Below, in pieces: positions 21,639 through 31,351 of a DNA stretch of 64,000 bases. Numbering within the stretch: the stretch's first letter is position 1; every line of letters starts with the position of its first letter. Position numbers and translations under genes: made by a program. A model generated the notes under the pieces. That model had not been told where the DNA came from. It searched no databases and saw nothing but the letters and a program-made list of their open reading frames with translations. The stretch is from Porcipelethomonas sp964621265 (lineage in GTDB: Bacteria > Bacillota > Clostridia > Oscillospirales > Ruminococcaceae), in the NCBI GenBank assembly GCA_964621265.1, contig CAZULQ010000005.1, positions 8,806 through 72,805 on the forward strand, read 5' to 3'.

Positions 21639-24542
21639 ATGAATTTCAGAAAAACAATCAGAAAAATCCTGTCTGCTGTTACTGCGTCAGCTCTTCTGAT
21701 ATCTTCCGCATCGCTTATGCCTGTGACAGAAGTGTCAGCAGCAGGCAATTGCGTAATCGACACATCAGTAAGGCATCAGCAAATCAGAGGGTTCGGTGGA
21801 ATGAATCTTCCTGAATGGATGGGAAGCGACCTGACAGATGCACAGCGTAAGAAAGCATTCGGAAACGGCGATGACGAGCTGGGGCTTACTGTATTGAGAG
21901 TGTTTGTCAATCCTGACAGCACTCAGTGGTATAAGGCACTTCCGACTGCACAATATGCTTCGGATATGGGTGCTACTGTATTTGCGTCACCATGGGAGCC
22001 TCCTGCAAATCTTGCCGAAAAGTATACAGACAGCAGTATAGGTAAGCTTCATCTGCCTGAATCCAATTATGGTGCATACGCACAGCATCTTAATAATTTC
22101 GGTACTTACATGAAGGATAATGGTGTTGACCTTTACTCAATCTCAGTTCAGAATGAACCTGATTATTCTTCTGAATGGACTCACTGGACAACAGATGAAA
22201 CAACCAATTTTCTTGCAAATTACGGAGATAAGATTACAAGTACAAGACTTATGTCGCCTGAATCCTTCCAGTATTCCCCGGACGGTGCTTCATGGATAGA
22301 CCATGGCACAGGAGATGGAGGAAAGAGAATATACAAAAAAATACTCAATAATTCCAAAGCATTTGCAAACTGTGATTTATTCGGAACTCATTTCTATGGA
22401 ACCACAAGAGACTGGATGGATTATCCTGAGCTTGAAAACAGCGGTAAGGAAATATGGATGACAGAAGTATATGTTCCGAACAGCGATCAGGATTCCGCCA
22501 ATAATTATCCTGAAGCTTTACAGGTTTCCGAAAACATTCACAATGGTCTTGTTGTCGGAAACATGAGCGTATATACATGGTGGTACATCCGCAGACATTA
22601 CGGCTTAATGACTGAGGATGGTAATATAAGCAAGCGTGGCTACTGCATGGCTCAGTATTCAAAATATATACGCCCAGGCTCAGTGAGAATTGATGCTACG
22701 GAACAGCCTGCTGAAAATGTATTGGTTTCAGCTTACGCAACGGGCGAAAATGAAGTTGCAGTCGTTGCAATCAACAAGGGTTCAGAGGGCTATGCACAGC
22801 AGTTTACATTCGGTGCTGACGAAATCATCACAAATGTTGACAGATACAGAACATCAGCGGGCGAAAACATTGCAGAAACCAAGAATCTTGAATCAACTGA
22901 CAACAGCTTCTGGGCACAGCTCCCTGCTGAAAGTGTTTCAACTTTCGTTGTAAAATTCAATGAAAAGCCTGTTGAACCTGATGAAAACGGCTATTATTTC
23001 CGTGATACATTTGAAGGAGACGTCTCAGACTGGACAGTACGAGGCGCAGGTGAAGTACTTTTAAGCGGCAGAACATCATATGAAGGCACGGAATCACTCC
23101 TTACAATGGAAAGAACTGCTGCATGGAACGGTGCCGCAAAGCCGCTTGACGACGCTGTTTTCAAGCCTGGCACAGAATACAGCTTCAGCGCTAATGTTTC
23201 TTATCTCGACGGTGGTCTCACCGACACATTCTATCTGAAGTTACAGTATACCGACGCAAACGGTGACACACAATACAAGCAGATTGCAGGCGCTGATGCC
23301 ATAAACGGACAATGGGTACAGCTTGCAAACACAAACTACAAAATCCCTGAAGACGCAACAAACATGGTTCTTTATGTTGAAACAGCCGAATCCACAAATA
23401 ATTTCTATATTGATGAGGTTATAGGTGCAGTCGGCGGAACAGTAATCGCAGGCGCAGGAGAGGCTCCTGAAATTACTGCGGGCGATATCAATGCAGACGG
23501 CGTAATCAACGCATTTGACGCTGTACTTGCAAGAAGAGGCGTTAAGGCCGGTAGTTTCAGCTCAACAGCAAAGCAGATTGCCGCTGACGTAAACTCAAAC
23601 GGTGAATCAGACGTAAACGACGTTAAGCAGATACAGCAGTTTGTTGCAGGAAAAACCACAGCATTTTCTGTATCAGAGACTGTGACCCCTGAAAATCCCA
23701 CTGAATCGGAGGACTCTGATACATATATGAGCAACGTTAGCAATATGATGGTTGAATATGCTTCAGCAGGTGCCTCAGACGAGAAATCGGGCGTTGAATA
23801 CGGAACACTTACCAAGTATCAGTATTACTCAACAACAAGAGAACGTCTTACAAATGTAAATGTTCTTCTTCCGCCCGGGTATTCAGAAAACGAAAAGTAT
23901 CCTGTTCTTTATGCCCTTCACGGATTCTGGGAAAATGAAGACGCACTTGCAGAAATGGGAAGTGTGCGCACAATGCTCGGAAATCTCATCTCAACAGGTG
24001 AGGCTGAAAAAATGATTGTTGTTTTCCCTTACATTTATACAAGCAAGACACAGGAAAGCTGCAGTGGTCTTGACCTTGCAAATTCACTGAACTATGATAA
24101 TTTCATAAACGACCTAAAGGCAGACCTTATGCCTTATATCGAAAGCAACTTTTCCGTAAAAACAGGTCGTGAGAATACTGCAATCACAGGATTTTCAATG
24201 GGCGGACGTGAATCGCTGTTTATCGGTCTCACACTTTCTGACAAGTTCGGATTTGTAGGTGCGGCATGCCCTGCACCGGGTCTCACTCCGGGCGCTGATT
24301 TAGGTCTCCATCCGGGACAGCTTCAGGAAAGCGAGCTTAAACCCGCAGGTGAAATGCCAAAGCTTATTATGATTACAGGCGGCGGAAATGACGGTGTTGT
24401 CGGAAGCAATCCGTCAGCATATCACAACATCCTCAAAAATAACGGTATTACAAATCTGTGGCACTTTGTAACAACAGGAAGTCACGACGCTTCAAGCGTT
24501 CAGCCGCATTTTTATAACTACCTCAGAGCAATTTTCAATTAA
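21639..24542 (+). CDS. GH30 glucuronoxylanase - CBM22-like - dockerin - CE1 esterase
   Basis: 967 residues from the ATG at 21639, which has AAAGGGTGG upstream and begins a normal signal peptide (MNFRKTIRKILSAV to EVSAA); the frame extends 21 codons further without one. GH30 domain ~36-445: acid/base Glu in SVQNEPDY (~171), nucleophile Glu in WMTEVYV (~275), and YIRRHYG, like the Arg loop of glucuronic-acid-dependent GH30_8 xylanases. CBM22-like module ~450-600; dockerin ~610-670 (GDINADGVINAFDAV, DVNSNGESDVNDV); then a CE1 acetyl/feruloyl esterase ~695-967 with GFSMGG and GSHDASS. The internal dockerin lets one chain attack xylan backbone and side groups on the cellulosome. It is mobile-element cargo. 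Confidence 0.92.
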   Translation: MNFRKTIRKILSAVTASALLISSASLMPVTEVSAAGNCVIDTSVRHQQIRGFGGMNLPEWMGSDLTDAQRKKAFGNGDDELGLTVLRVFVNPDSTQWYKALPTAQYASDMGATVFASPWEPPANLAEKYTDSSIGKLHLPESNYGAYAQHLNNFGTYMKDNGVDLYSISVQNEPDYSSEWTHWTTDETTNFLANYGDKITSTRLMSPESFQYSPDGASWIDHGTGDGGKRIYKKILNNSKAFANCDLFGTHFYGTTRDWMDYPELENSGKEIWMTEVYVPNSDQDSANNYPEALQVSENIHNGLVVGNMSVYTWWYIRRHYGLMTEDGNISKRGYCMAQYSKYIRPGSVRIDATEQPAENVLVSAYATGENEVAVVAINKGSEGYAQQFTFGADEIITNVDRYRTSAGENIAETKNLESTDNSFWAQLPAESVSTFVVKFNEKPVEPDENGYYFRDTFEGDVSDWTVRGAGEVLLSGRTSYEGTESLLTMERTAAWNGAAKPLDDAVFKPGTEYSFSANVSYLDGGLTDTFYLKLQYTDANGDTQYKQIAGADAINGQWVQLANTNYKIPEDATNMVLYVETAESTNNFYIDEVIGAVGGTVIAGAGEAPEITAGDINADGVINAFDAVLARRGVKAGSFSSTAKQIAADVNSNGESDVNDVKQIQQFVAGKTTAFSVSETVTPENPTESEDSDTYMSNVSNMMVEYASAGASDEKSGVEYGTLTKYQYYSTTRERLTNVNVLLPPGYSENEKYPVLYALHGFWENEDALAEMGSVRTMLGNLISTGEAEKMIVVFPYIYTSKTQESCSGLDLANSLNYDNFINDLKADLMPYIESNFSVKTGRENTAITGFSMGGRESLFIGLTLSDKFGFVGAACPAPGLTPGADLGLHPGQLQESELKPAGEMPKLIMITGGGNDGVVGSNPSAYHNILKNNGITNLWHFVTTGSHDASSVQPHFYNYLRAIFN

Positions 24543-24548
24543 AGAAAC

Positions 24549-24585
24549 AAGCCGGTTTGATAAAATCTCAAACCGGCTTTATTTT
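24549..24585. terminator. Bidirectional terminator between GH30-CE1 and GH5
   Basis: AAGCCGGTTTGA-TAAAATC-TCAAACCGGCTT, T-rich on both sides. Confidence 0.85.
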
Positions 24586-24586
24586 A

Positions 24587-25540
24587 TTACATATACTTTA
24601 AAAGTTCATCACGGACGCAATCAAGGCGAGCGTCAGAAATTCCGAAGTCCATTTCCTTATAGCTCCATGTGCATCTTGATATGCCGTATTTTTCAAATAC
24701 TGCATTTATAACTCTGAACCACTTCAGAGTGTCCTCGGGAGAAACAATGTCAATCACGCCGAATTCTCCACAGTACAAGGCAGCATTATATTTTGCGGCT
24801 GTTTCTATTGCGGGTGCAAACAGCTCTTCAAAAAATTCAGCTGTAATGTTGCTATCTTCAAACGAAAAACGCTCATTCTGATTGATGGCATCTGTCCAGT
24901 ATGCACCCTGATGAGTGAATCTGAGCGGTTCGTAGCAATGAAAATTATACACAACCTTGTCATCATAAGGCGCATCAAGGTCTGCAACAGCAGGCGCGCT
25001 GTTATTATGATAACTGCCGACCAGAATTATCGTGTCGGGGGCAATTGCTCTTATTCTTCTGATACACTCTTTTGCCACCTTGTTCCACACATCAATATAC
25101 GATTTTTCGGTCACTTCATTCAGCAACTCAAACGCAATATTATCAGAAAATTTTCCGTATCGCCTTGCAATTTCCTCCCAGAGACGATAAAATCTCTCCT
25201 GAAGCTGTTCGCTTTCAAAAAAGCCTGATTCGCTTTCGCCGTAACTGTCAAATGAATATCCCGCTGTCTTGTGCAGGTCAAGCACAGTATTGAGCTTGTA
25301 TTTACGGCACATTTCAAGCGCTCTGTCTATACGGGCAAAGCCGCTTTCCTTAAAGCCTCCGTCCTCATTTTCAAGAATATTATAATCAACGGGGATTCTG
25401 ACATGGTCAAGTCCCCATGAAGAGATTTTCTCAAAATCAGGCTCTGTAATGAAATTATTGAGCCTGTCCTCACTGTAATCACACTGTGAAAACCAGCCGC
25501 CAAGATTTACCCCTCTGTAAAAGCCTTTATTTTTAAGCAT
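24587..25540 (-). CDS. Cytoplasmic GH5 glycoside hydrolase
   Basis: 317 residues from the ATG at 25540 (AAAGGCGG upstream). It begins KGFYRGVNLGGWFSQCDY with no signal peptide and no dockerin, so it acts inside the cell. GH5 signatures: HVRIPVDYN, TVLDLHKTAGY, acid/base Glu in AFELLNEVT (~155), NFHCYEP, and nucleophile Glu in CGEFGVID (~260). The probable substrate is imported short beta-glucan or beta-mannan oligosaccharides; the subfamily cannot be told. It is element cargo, convergent with the GH30 gene. Confidence 0.88.
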   Translation of the reverse strand: MLKNKGFYRGVNLGGWFSQCDYSEDRLNNFITEPDFEKISSWGLDHVRIPVDYNILENEDGGFKESGFARIDRALEMCRKYKLNTVLDLHKTAGYSFDSYGESESGFFESEQLQERFYRLWEEIARRYGKFSDNIAFELLNEVTEKSYIDVWNKVAKECIRRIRAIAPDTIILVGSYHNNSAPAVADLDAPYDDKVVYNFHCYEPLRFTHQGAYWTDAINQNERFSFEDSNITAEFFEELFAPAIETAAKYNAALYCGEFGVIDIVSPEDTLKWFRVINAVFEKYGISRCTWSYKEMDFGISDARLDCVRDELLKYM

Positions 25541-25696
25541 ATAAATTCCGCCTTTCTTCATTTGCCATATTTGTTGCTATAAGAATATCATATTGTCGGC
25601 TTAACTTATATCAGAATTTTATCGTTTATAGCATAAAAATATCATGTTTTTTATTTGGCTTATATTGACATTTTCAAAACTTACCTTACACATATA

Positions 25697-25730
25697 AAAA
25701 CCGCCCTCTTGTCAGAAAGAGGACGGTTTT
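25697..25730 (-). terminator. Terminator-like hairpin in the gap before GH5
   Basis: Minus strand AAAACCGTCCTCTT-TCTGAC-AAGAGGGCGGTTTT then TTATATG. No gene ends here; between it and 25860 I see no other feature. Confidence 0.6.
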
Positions 25731-25862
25731 AAAGATATAGGGGCAATTTTGGATAAATAGCAATGTTGTTTATATTGATTATAGCATGTAAAACGACTGC
25801 ATACAATGAAATTTAATGCCCTCTTTATTGCATTATTTATCCTTTATGGTTATATATAAAAA

Positions 25863-25894
25863 ATAAAGCGGCAGTTATATTACTGTCGCTTTAT
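25863..25894 (-). terminator. Terminator of the GGDEF/EAL gene
   Basis: Minus strand ATAAAGCGACAGT-AATATA-ACTGCCGCTTTAT then TTTTTATA. Confidence 0.8.
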
Positions 25895-25907
25895 ATCTGA
25901 TAATAAA

Positions 25908-28226
25908 TTAACGCTGTACTGACATTTCCCTTCTGTTAAGCTCATAAAGCTCTTCAAAATTCTCAACAGGCATAGGCTTTGCAAAATAATAGCCCTGGAA
26001 CATGTCACAGCCCATTTCAGTAAGAAACCTTACCTGTTCCGCACTTTCAACGCCCTCTGTGATTACAGGCATTCCAAGCTGATTTGAAAGGGAAATAATC
26101 ATCTGAAGAATAATTTTGCTTCGTTCCTCATCCTCCGCTTTTCTTAGAAATGCCATGTCAATTTTAAGAACGTCAACATGAATATCCTTGAGCATATTAA
26201 GCGATGAATAACCGCTTCCGAAATCGTCCATCTCGACAACAAAACCGCTTTGTCTCAGTCTTGAAATAAGCTCAAGCTGACGGTTGAAGTCCATTACAAC
26301 TGCGGTTTCTGTTATTTCAAGCTTGAGTGATTTAGGGTCAAGGTTATATTTGCTTATAAGGTCTGTGAATACCTTATGAATATTCAGGAAGTAAAAATCC
26401 CTCGGTGAAATATTTACGGAAATGTAAAGGTCCTCCTTGCCCTCATCCTTCCATTTACGGAGCTGACGGCAGGCAACCTCCCATATAAACAGGTCGACCT
26501 CTGAGATAAGACCGTTCTTTTCAAAAACAGGGATAAAATCGTTCGGCATAATACGTCCCTTTACAGGATGTATCCAGCGCACAAGCGCTTCTCCGCCAAG
26601 CATTTTTCCGTCAGAGGACATCTGCGGCTGAAGATACATCTGGAACTGCTCTTCCCTGATTGCCTTATCAAGCTCACTGATAAGCTCCTTTTCGTGCATA
26701 ATATTACTTCTGAGCACGTCATCATAGTATGCCACACGTTTGTGATAATCGCCCTTTACGGAATTAATCGCCATCTTTGCACGGTCGCACATTACTGAAA
26801 CAGGAAGAGATGTATTCTTGATTTCATATATGCCCATGTAGTTTATCATCTGATAAGCTGAGCCCGTATCGCCTATACACGAAAACGGCTTCTGAATTTC
26901 ATCTGCATACTTTTTTTCGTCAAAATCATTCTTTAAAATCAGTATTCCGAAAATATCGTTTCCGATACGGCCGTATACAAGCGAATTATTCAGATTGTTT
27001 TTCAGAATTTCCGCATAGCTTGTAAGCACATTATCACCATGCTTAGTTCCGAAAAAGTCATTTATCATCTTGAAATCCTTGATGTCAGTACAAATCATAA
27101 GAAGCTCTGATGATGAGTATTCATTGATATACTGCTCACATTTCTTATAGAAATATTCCTTATTGTATATGCCCGTAAGAGCGTCATGGGTAGCAAGATA
27201 ATGTTCGTGTCTCAGCTTGCGGTAATCCGACGTAACGTCGTTTACTATGAAATATCCGCCCTGAATCTGCTTTTTTGTATCAAAAAGACGCTGAAACTGT
27301 ATTTTCAGAATTATTTCTTCATTACCCTTATAAAAAGTCTTTTCTGTAATAAAGCTGTCTGATGAATTTGTATACTGCAATTCACACCACTGCGCAAAGC
27401 TCTGGTTTTCAGAGTTCTGCGGAGGGGAATTCTCAGCAATAAGCGATTTTACAGAATCATTGTAATAAAGAACCGCTCCTTCCTTATCAAGCACATACAG
27501 CCCCACTGACATATGCTCAGAAACCTGACTTAATGTCTTTGAAACGAGTCGCTGAGGCGTATAAACCAATGCACAATAGTAAATTACAAGACCTTCAATA
27601 ATGTAACCCAGTACAGAAAAATCTATCGCTGCCTCTGTCATAAGAACGTTCATTATCATAAGGGCAGTCTGTACAACAGCTATAAGAAGATACTTTTTCC
27701 TGTAAAAAACAGGAGAATGGAACGCTCTGTAATACAGATTCGCAGCACCGAACAACGCCATGAGCATTACAAATACGAAATGTATGTAGAAAAACGGTGT
27801 TGGTTCTATGTAATAGTAGAGCTCTGTATTGAACAGCACACTTTCCTTTACTGTAAACTGATTTTCAAAGAAAATGTTAAGAAGCATGAAAACCGTGTCA
27901 AGCCCCAGAAGTGCATAAACCACCTTGACCTTCATTATCCTCTCAAACTCTTTCCCTCGCCCGATAAAGTAGGTCGTGAATTTGAAAAGGAAAAAAATCA
28001 TCCAGTCCGCCATGGAAAAGTACAGACAGTAACACACGATTACAACCGTCCTGTCCGCCACAAGCAGAGAGACAAAGTTAACAAGCACTATTCCCAGGCC
28101 AAGCTCCAGGACAATGCGTACTATATCAGCAAGTTCACGTTTGTTTTTTTCTTTATATGTTTTGAATATGCATGCTCCGAACATAATCATTGCTAATATC
28201 ATTGATACTGCTAGCAATAATTTCAT
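25908..28226 (-). CDS. Membrane GGDEF/EAL protein, probable c-di-GMP phosphodiesterase
   Basis: 772 residues. Seven or so membrane helices in residues 1-225, a PAS-like domain (about 235-340), a GGDEF domain with GNDIF in place of GGDEF (~425), so probably not a cyclase, and an EAL domain (~515-765) with the key motifs intact: GGEALVRW, ETAVVMD, MDDFGSGYSSL, DVLKIDM, ITEGVES and GYYFAKP. It likely hydrolyses c-di-GMP in response to a membrane or PAS signal. SD AAGGTGA. It is carried within the mobile element. Confidence 0.9.
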   Translation of the reverse strand: MKLLLAVSMILAMIMFGACIFKTYKEKNKRELADIVRIVLELGLGIVLVNFVSLLVADRTVVIVCYCLYFSMADWMIFFLFKFTTYFIGRGKEFERIMKVKVVYALLGLDTVFMLLNIFFENQFTVKESVLFNTELYYYIEPTPFFYIHFVFVMLMALFGAANLYYRAFHSPVFYRKKYLLIAVVQTALMIMNVLMTEAAIDFSVLGYIIEGLVIYYCALVYTPQRLVSKTLSQVSEHMSVGLYVLDKEGAVLYYNDSVKSLIAENSPPQNSENQSFAQWCELQYTNSSDSFITEKTFYKGNEEIILKIQFQRLFDTKKQIQGGYFIVNDVTSDYRKLRHEHYLATHDALTGIYNKEYFYKKCEQYINEYSSSELLMICTDIKDFKMINDFFGTKHGDNVLTSYAEILKNNLNNSLVYGRIGNDIFGILILKNDFDEKKYADEIQKPFSCIGDTGSAYQMINYMGIYEIKNTSLPVSVMCDRAKMAINSVKGDYHKRVAYYDDVLRSNIMHEKELISELDKAIREEQFQMYLQPQMSSDGKMLGGEALVRWIHPVKGRIMPNDFIPVFEKNGLISEVDLFIWEVACRQLRKWKDEGKEDLYISVNISPRDFYFLNIHKVFTDLISKYNLDPKSLKLEITETAVVMDFNRQLELISRLRQSGFVVEMDDFGSGYSSLNMLKDIHVDVLKIDMAFLRKAEDEERSKIILQMIISLSNQLGMPVITEGVESAEQVRFLTEMGCDMFQGYYFAKPMPVENFEELYELNRREMSVQR

Positions 28227-28371
28227 TATATCACCTTACCAAAATTATTTTAAAGTTAAATTGCACATAATTATATTATAAATTATACCACATTTTATTC
28301 CAAATGTCAATAGAATACAAAAACATGTTACAAAAAAATAGTGATATCAACACAAAACAATAAGACAAATA

Positions 28372-28405
28372 AAACCGGCTCTGTCTGAAAACAGAGTCGG
28401 TTTTT
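28372..28405. terminator. Terminator after the 28419 gene
   Basis: AAACCGGCTCTGT-CTGAAA-ACAGAGTCGGTTT, with T-runs in both directions. Confidence 0.8.
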
Positions 28406-28418
28406 AATGTTACTAAGC

Positions 28419-29381
28419 CTATTCAATAATCCTGTATTTACGCCTGAAAAAACCGTTTTTCGTAAGAAGAATACCGGTTTTATAGGTCATGCTGTCGGGC
28501 ATATGTGCAAAAGGTTCTTCTCTGAACGCTCTCGCAGTGCAGTTTTTGCCTGCATACTGCCTTGCTTTATCAACGGCAATATCATAAAGCTTTCTGTACT
28601 CGCCCGTCTTTTCGCCATATTCCCTGTCGGGATACTGAGCGGACGCACTCGCAATTTTTTCAATGATGAGATTTACAAGCGCACTATGCCCCGGCTTTGC
28701 AAGAAGCTTTGCGAGCCGTTTTTCAGTTTTTTCGGTTACACCGTGCTTTTCAATGAATCTGCACATTTTGAAATCAGATGCCTCACGGGCAAGTTCAAGA
28801 AACACATCAACAGATTCCGACGTTGTATACTCAACATAATCGCTGTCAGCCATATATTTTTCGGGTACGCTGTTATAGTATCTGAGCGGTCTGAACTGCG
28901 AAAGCACAGCCAGAACAACTTCCTCGTCATTGCAGTATTCAGAAAGGCAGTTATATTTATCATTTATGATACCGAGCCAGTAGTCAATAAGCCTTAGGTC
29001 GCAAAACCCGTCAACCCAGAAATGACCCGTGTTTCCGTAGTTATACATATACGTTTCAACAGCAACGTCGCTGAATGTGACAGTAAAGGTGTTATCCTCG
29101 CCCTGACGGAAAACGAGAAGAAATCTGTCGCCAAATCTTTCCACCGAGGCAGATATATACCCGTCATAGTCCGTAAGGCACACGCCGTTAAGCTCGGGAG
29201 CGATGAAATTAAGAAAGCTTTCTGTGCAGTCGTTTGCAAGATATACTGCCCTGAATGCATTGTCATCATTTATAAATTCCACGCATTGCCCCTCGAGAAG
29301 TCTTGCAAGCTTGTAAAGTCCGTCAGGCATTGATTCGTCAAGACCCGAAAGAATACGTTCATATTCCTGTTTATTGTTCAT
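28419..29381 (-). CDS. Unknown protein, DUF3878-like
   Basis: 320 residues, acidic, no membrane segment or signal peptide. The first two thirds (DGLYKLARLLEGQCVEFIND, ESFLNFIAPELNGVCLTDYD, GHFWVDGFCDLRLIDYWLG) recall the DUF3878 family of clostridial proteins; the last third is helical and basic. Function unknown. It sits between the EAL protein and the small zinc protein in the element and ends in its own terminator. The family name is a memory-based suggestion. Confidence 0.6.
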   Translation of the reverse strand: MNNKQEYERILSGLDESMPDGLYKLARLLEGQCVEFINDDNAFRAVYLANDCTESFLNFIAPELNGVCLTDYDGYISASVERFGDRFLLVFRQGEDNTFTVTFSDVAVETYMYNYGNTGHFWVDGFCDLRLIDYWLGIINDKYNCLSEYCNDEEVVLAVLSQFRPLRYYNSVPEKYMADSDYVEYTTSESVDVFLELAREASDFKMCRFIEKHGVTEKTEKRLAKLLAKPGHSALVNLIIEKIASASAQYPDREYGEKTGEYRKLYDIAVDKARQYAGKNCTARAFREEPFAHMPDSMTYKTGILLTKNGFFRRKYRIIE

Positions 29382-29493
29382 ATTCAGTTCCTGTTTTCAA
29401 TAATGTATTTTTAGTCCGAAGTCTGTAGGTTTATACTATCATTTTATCAGATTGTGTTTTATATGTCAACGTACTGAAAGTGTTTCTGTAATT

Positions 29494-29745
29494 TCACCAT
29501 TTTCTGAGCTCATGCGGACATCGTCTGATTTTCTGCAAAGCTCTCAGTTCAACGTAACATCCGCATTTTGCGCACATTCCGTTTATAAGTTCATCACAGC
29601 CAAGGCAGATGTCAAGCCGCTTGTGATACAACTTATCATCAGCTTTTTTCTCCTCCGACATCGTCATTTTAAGCTCGTCAATTGCTTTTTTAAGGTCTTT
29701 GGCGTCTGTTTCTGACAGCAGACAGCGCTTACACACCTTTTTCAT
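29494..29745 (-). CDS. Small Cys-rich DUF6171-like protein
   Basis: 83 residues with three Cys pairs or clusters: CKRCLL at the start, CLGCDELINGMCAKCGCYV in the middle, and RRCPHE near the end, a likely zinc-binding fold. A charged helix (AIDELKMTMSEEKKADD) lies between. The pattern matches DUF6171, of unknown function. The ATG overlaps the arabinofuranosidase stop by 4 bp (ATGA), so it is translated with that gene. Confidence 0.7.
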   Translation of the reverse strand: MKKVCKRCLLSETDAKDLKKAIDELKMTMSEEKKADDKLYHKRLDICLGCDELINGMCAKCGCYVELRALQKIRRCPHELRKW

Positions 29746-31223
29746 TTGGTTATAACCTCAACGGAAATAACGGAACATGGCGGAACATTTATTGAAAGCC
29801 TGTTATCCTTTAATTCAACATTATGCGGCTTTGGGCATACTTTTATCTCTGCACCGAAGTCGTTGAAATCATGTGCATCACCTGTAAGAATACGCGCAGA
29901 AACTGATTTTACAGTCGCATCAGCAATACCGCAGTCTGCCTCATAGCTTTCAGTAAGTGAGCAGTTTGAAATGGTTATGTGGATTTTACCGTCCTTATCA
30001 ACTGATGATGTCTGAGAAATCGCCTCAAAACTGCGGTTTTCGATTTTTTCGTTTTCAATAAAGCTGTAAATCAGCGTACTGTCGTGATGCGGGCGATACA
30101 TCTCAAAAACGTAATATGTCGGAGTAAGTACCATTTCATCACCCTCTGTCAGAATTACAGCCTGAAGAACATTTACAATCTGGGCGATATTCGCCATAGT
30201 AATACGGTCGGAGTGACGATTGAAAATATTGAGATTGATTGCGGCAACAATTGCGTCACGCATTGTATTCTGCTGATACAGGAATCCAGGGTTAGTCCCC
30301 TCCTCCACGTCATACCAGCAACCCCACTCATCAACAATAAGTCCGACCTTTTTCTCAGGGTCATATCTTTCCATGATTGCAGAATGCTGATTTATCATAC
30401 GCTCAATTTCAATAGTTCTGCCGATTGTGTCATAATAAAGCGCATCGTCAAATTCGGTTGCAGAGCCTTTTTTGCTCCAGTCACCCGTCGGAAGTGTGTA
30501 GTAATGGAAGGAAAGCCCCTTCATATGCCACGGACCTACTTTTTTCATAAGGACTTCAGTCCAGTTATAGTCGTCAGCATTGCTTCCGCTTGCGATTTTG
30601 TAAAGCTCATTGCCGCTGTAATTGCGGCAATAGGTCTGATAACGGCGATATTCGTCGGAGTAGTACTCAGGGAGCATATTTCCGCCACAGCCCCAGCTTT
30701 CATTACCTATGCCAAGATATTTTACCTTCCACGCCTTGTCCTGACCGTTTTTTCTGCGTAGCTCAGCCATCGGTGTCATATCGTCCGATGTCATGTATTC
30801 TACCCACTCTGAAAGCTCCTGTACCGTACCACTTCCGAGATTGCCTGAAATATACGGTTCACAGCCAATCAGTTCGCAAAGACGCATAAATTCGTGAGTG
30901 CCGAAGCTGTTGTCCTCAGTAACGCCGCCCCAGTGAGTATTAATCATCTTCTTGCGCTGTTCCTTGGGGCCTATGCCGTCCTTCCAGTGATATTCGTCCG
31001 CAAAACATCCGCCGGGCCAGCGCAGAACAGGTGTACCGATTTTTCTGAGCGCATCAATAACATCATTTCTTATGCCGTCTGTATTGGGGATTACAGAGTC
31101 CTCCCCGACGTAAATTCCGTTATAGATACATCTTCCGAGATGCTCGGAAAAGTGTCCGTAGATTTCCTTGTTGATATGACTTTTCCTGTCAAGGGGATTG
31201 ACAATCATTTTAAGCTTTTTCAT
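29742..31223 (-). CDS. GH51 alpha-L-arabinofuranosidase, cytoplasmic
   Basis: 493 residues, no signal peptide, starting MKKLKMIVNPLDRKSHINK after AAAGGAC. GH51 signatures: EIYGHFSEHLGRCIY, VLRWPGGCFADEYHW, acid/base Glu in LGIGNESWGCGG (~174), and nucleophile Glu in LIVDEWGCWYD (~297). It removes arabinose from imported arabino-oligosaccharides. The divergent AraC-family gene next to it is the obvious candidate regulator. Element cargo. Confidence 0.95.
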   Translation of the reverse strand: MKKLKMIVNPLDRKSHINKEIYGHFSEHLGRCIYNGIYVGEDSVIPNTDGIRNDVIDALRKIGTPVLRWPGGCFADEYHWKDGIGPKEQRKKMINTHWGGVTEDNSFGTHEFMRLCELIGCEPYISGNLGSGTVQELSEWVEYMTSDDMTPMAELRRKNGQDKAWKVKYLGIGNESWGCGGNMLPEYYSDEYRRYQTYCRNYSGNELYKIASGSNADDYNWTEVLMKKVGPWHMKGLSFHYYTLPTGDWSKKGSATEFDDALYYDTIGRTIEIERMINQHSAIMERYDPEKKVGLIVDEWGCWYDVEEGTNPGFLYQQNTMRDAIVAAINLNIFNRHSDRITMANIAQIVNVLQAVILTEGDEMVLTPTYYVFEMYRPHHDSTLIYSFIENEKIENRSFEAISQTSSVDKDGKIHITISNCSLTESYEADCGIADATVKSVSARILTGDAHDFNDFGAEIKVCPKPHNVELKDNRLSINVPPCSVISVEVITK

Positions 31224-31276
31224 AAACGCTGTCCTTTCAGTATTTCTTTGAAGTTGTGATAATTTAATTTTACACC

Positions 31277-31305
31277 TTGACGAAATTTTTTCAATGATAT
31301 ATAAT
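31277..31305 (+). promoter_or_regulatory. Promoter of the AraC-family regulator
   Basis: TTGACG, 17 bp, TATAAT in the 128-bp divergent region shared with the GH51 gene. Confidence 0.7.
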
Positions 31306-31351
31306 ATTTTTATAACTGATATATCCTACGATTATAAAGGAAGATGATTCA

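Noticed and set aside
25908..28226. Bifunctional cyclase/phosphodiesterase reading of the GGDEF/EAL protein
   Set aside because: The GGDEF motif reads GNDIF, so cyclase activity is unlikely; only the EAL motifs are intact.
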